A stretch of 22,500 nt of DNA from Niallia circulans (GTDB lineage Bacteria; Bacillota; Bacilli; Bacillales; Cytobacillaceae). Position 1 is the stretch's first letter. Each line of letters starts with the position of its first letter. Positions 21,465 through 22,500 of the stretch are shown here, one piece after another. The position numbers and the translations under genes are program-made. The notes below the pieces were generated by a model. That model saw only the letters and a program-made list of their open reading frames with translations, was not told where the DNA came from and searched no databases. Location of the stretch: the NCBI RefSeq assembly GCF_003726095.1, contig NZ_CP026031.1, positions 3,937,501-3,960,000 of the forward strand, written 5' to 3'.

Positions 21465-21682
21465 ATGTTCTTTCGAAAAAAAGGAAAGTTAAGGAAGGAA
21501 TTTGATGAGAAGCTATTAGTTCAATTTAGTCATTTAAAAAAGAATGGTTAAATGATAAAAGTTTGTTAGATAAGAGTTTTGATCCTTCCGATGAAGTAAT
21601 TAGTGGAGCTAAATTATCAGAGGCAAAGTATTTTTTCTTATTTAAAGAAGCAAAACAAAGAAAAATAAATTTATTGAAATAA
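21465..21682 (+). CDS. yaaL: YaaL-like small protein, reading frame interrupted by a -1 shift
   Basis: A GGAGGG site precedes ATG 21465. Frame 0 encodes 28 residues (MFFRKKGKLRKEFDEKLLVQ and on) and stops at TAA 21549-21551. The rest of the family-like protein (EWLNDKSLLDKSFDPSDEVI, then KLSEAKYFFLFKEAKQRKI) continues in the -1 frame from 21542 to the stop at 21680-21682. Joining them at the heptamer A AAA AAG (21536-21542, in phase as AAA AAG) gives 72 aa, about the length I recall for YaaL (74). The cause may be a lost A in the six-A run (mutation or sequencing error) or programmed frameshifting. The function of YaaL is unknown. It lies 19 bp after recR and before bofA, as in B. subtilis. 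Confidence 0.8.
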
Positions 21683-21707
21683 TAAGCAGGCCGAGTGAAG
21701 AATGAAC

Positions 21708-21764
21708 TGCTCCCCATTATATAACAGATTGTATTTTTTAAATCAGTCTACCTAATGGGGAGCA
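21708..21764. repeat. 12-bp inverted repeat between yaaL and bofA
   Basis: TGCTCCCCATTA (21708-21719) is perfectly complementary to TAATGGGGAGCA (21753-21764), with a 33-nt loop. The sequence after it is T-rich but not a clean run, so a terminator is possible, not shown. Apart from this, I see nothing definite in the 255-base gap between yaaL and bofA. Confidence 0.65.
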
Positions 21765-21937
21765 TATCAGAATCTTTTATTCGGTTCTTTTATTTTTACA
21801 TCGATCTTTTTAACTTTGATAGTGAATAAGCACATGGCTGAAAAGTGCTAATTAAAATGAAAAGTTGTCCATCCTAGGTCTTATTTATGGAAATGATACA
21901 TATTTATAAATACAAGCATAATAAGGGAGGATGGACA

Positions 21938-22201
21938 GTGAGCCCGGTTGTTATTATATCTATTGTCATTGGGTTGGTTATTTTGTTGTTAGTAGTCGGT
22001 ACACCAATAAAACCACTTAGAATGATTGGACAAGGTATTATAAAAATTATGATAGGTGCGTTATTTTTATTTTTCCTAAATACGGTCGGTAATCAATATG
22101 GTATACATGTGCCAATTAATTTTGCAACCTCCACCGTATCAGGAATATTGGGGATTCCAGGAGTAGCAGCATTAGTAGCGATTCAATTATATATTATATA
22201 A
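21938..22201 (+). CDS. bofA: Sigma-K factor-processing regulator BofA
   Basis: 87 aa from GTG 21938, the same length I recall for B. subtilis BofA. BofA is a membrane protein of the forespore outer membrane that, with SpoIVFA, holds the SpoIVFB protease inactive until sigma-K is to be processed. Two hydrophobic segments are visible (about 3-22 and 32-50), and the conserved C-terminal block GIHVPINFATSTVSGILGIPGVAAL follows. GTG was chosen because GGGAGG lies seven bases upstream and MSPVVIISIVIGLVILLL then aligns with the family start; the frame extends 17 codons further without support. Confidence 0.93.
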   Translation: MSPVVIISIVIGLVILLLVVGTPIKPLRMIGQGIIKIMIGALFLFFLNTVGNQYGIHVPINFATSTVSGILGIPGVAALVAIQLYII

Positions 22202-22360
22202 TTAAAACGTATAATGATACTCGAAAAGGAGATTATCTAAATTCAGAACAAAGGAGAGAAAGCTTTGTGAGGATTTATAGTTAATCTCTTTTATTTGTGA
22301 GCTGATTTTATTAATTAAAAACAGGGTTTGGGAATAAAGATAAAATACTATTAAAAAGTA

Positions 22361-22389
22361 TTGACTTCATATATAAAGGGTGATAATAT
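22361..22389 (+). promoter_or_regulatory. Putative rRNA operon promoter P1
   Basis: TTGACT (22361-22366) and TAATAT (22384-22389), spacing 17. It is the first of two tandem promoters 85 bp apart, in the position where B. subtilis has the rrnA operon after bofA. The 299 bases after bofA hold these promoters; a weak inverted repeat GAGATTA (22229-22235)/TAATCTC (22282-22288) followed by TTTTATTT could be the bofA terminator. Confidence 0.7.
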
Positions 22390-22445
22390 ATAAAAAGTCG
22401 CCAGATTGGTTAGCTTAATCACTGGAAATGCTTTAAAAAAAGTAT

Positions 22446-22475
22446 TTGACATATAATATGTATTTGTGATATTAT
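22446..22475 (+). promoter_or_regulatory. Putative rRNA operon promoter P2
   Basis: A perfect TTGACA (22446-22451) lies behind an A-tract (22433-22439) that could act as an UP element; the -10 is TATTAT (22470-22475) at 18-bp spacing. The following 16S gene would lie beyond the window. Confidence 0.7.
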
Positions 22476-22500
22476 ATAAAAGTTGCTTCTGATAGCAACA

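Noticed and set aside
21887..21937. N-terminal extension of bofA to an upstream ATG
   Set aside because: There is no ribosome site, the added residues are polar and spoil the first membrane segment, and GTG 21938 gives the family length.

Overview
The window is a low-GC, endospore-former (Bacillaceae, Firmicutes) chromosome segment close to the replication origin. It opens inside an rRNA operon (3' part of 23S, then 5S) and ends on what look like tandem promoters of a second rRNA operon. Between them the gene order is almost that of Bacillus subtilis from rrnO to rrnA: yaaC, guaB, dacA, pdxS-pdxT, serS, tRNA-Ser, dck-dgk, yaaH, yaaI, tadA, SRP RNA, dnaX, yaaK, recR, yaaL, bofA. Spore genes (a YaaH/SleL cortex hydrolase and BofA) support an endospore former. 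The genus cannot be fixed from the sequence alone.

Layout. 1-2046: 23S 3' part, 5S and a two-way terminator. 2107-6153: yaaC (minus), then guaB (IMP dehydrogenase) and dacA (D,D-carboxypeptidase), each followed by an intrinsic terminator. 6346-7834: pdxS-pdxT, the PLP synthase pair. 7839-9739: serS behind a T-box leader with a serine UCC specifier, then tRNA-Ser(UGA) on its own promoter. 9952-11260: the deoxynucleoside kinases dck and dgk (minus, overlapping). 11496-15524: a TPP-riboswitch-controlled thiazole operon tenI-thiO-thiS-thiG-thiF. It is the one block that departs from the B. subtilis order, where these genes lie elsewhere. 15605-17489: yaaH and yaaI (minus). 17661-18573: tadA and the long Bacillus-type SRP RNA. 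18674-21682: dnaX, yaaK, recR and a yaaL reading frame that is interrupted at a canonical slippery heptamer. 21938-22201: bofA. 22361-22500: rRNA promoters P1 and P2.

How the genes work together. Most are housekeeping: GMP synthesis, cell-wall trimming, vitamin B6 and thiamine thiazole synthesis, deoxynucleoside salvage, serine charging, wobble-inosine formation, protein targeting, the clamp loader and recombination repair. Two cofactor or amino-acid circuits can be read directly: uncharged tRNA-Ser acting on serS through the T-box, and TPP acting on the thi operon through a terminator switch.

I found no new defence, mobile or secretion system. The points most worth a second look are the A_AAA_AAG frameshift in yaaL, the relocated thi operon, the U73 discriminator of the tRNA-Ser, an A7 run in dnaX with a closely following -1 stop, and a 19-bp perfect hairpin ahead of dnaX.
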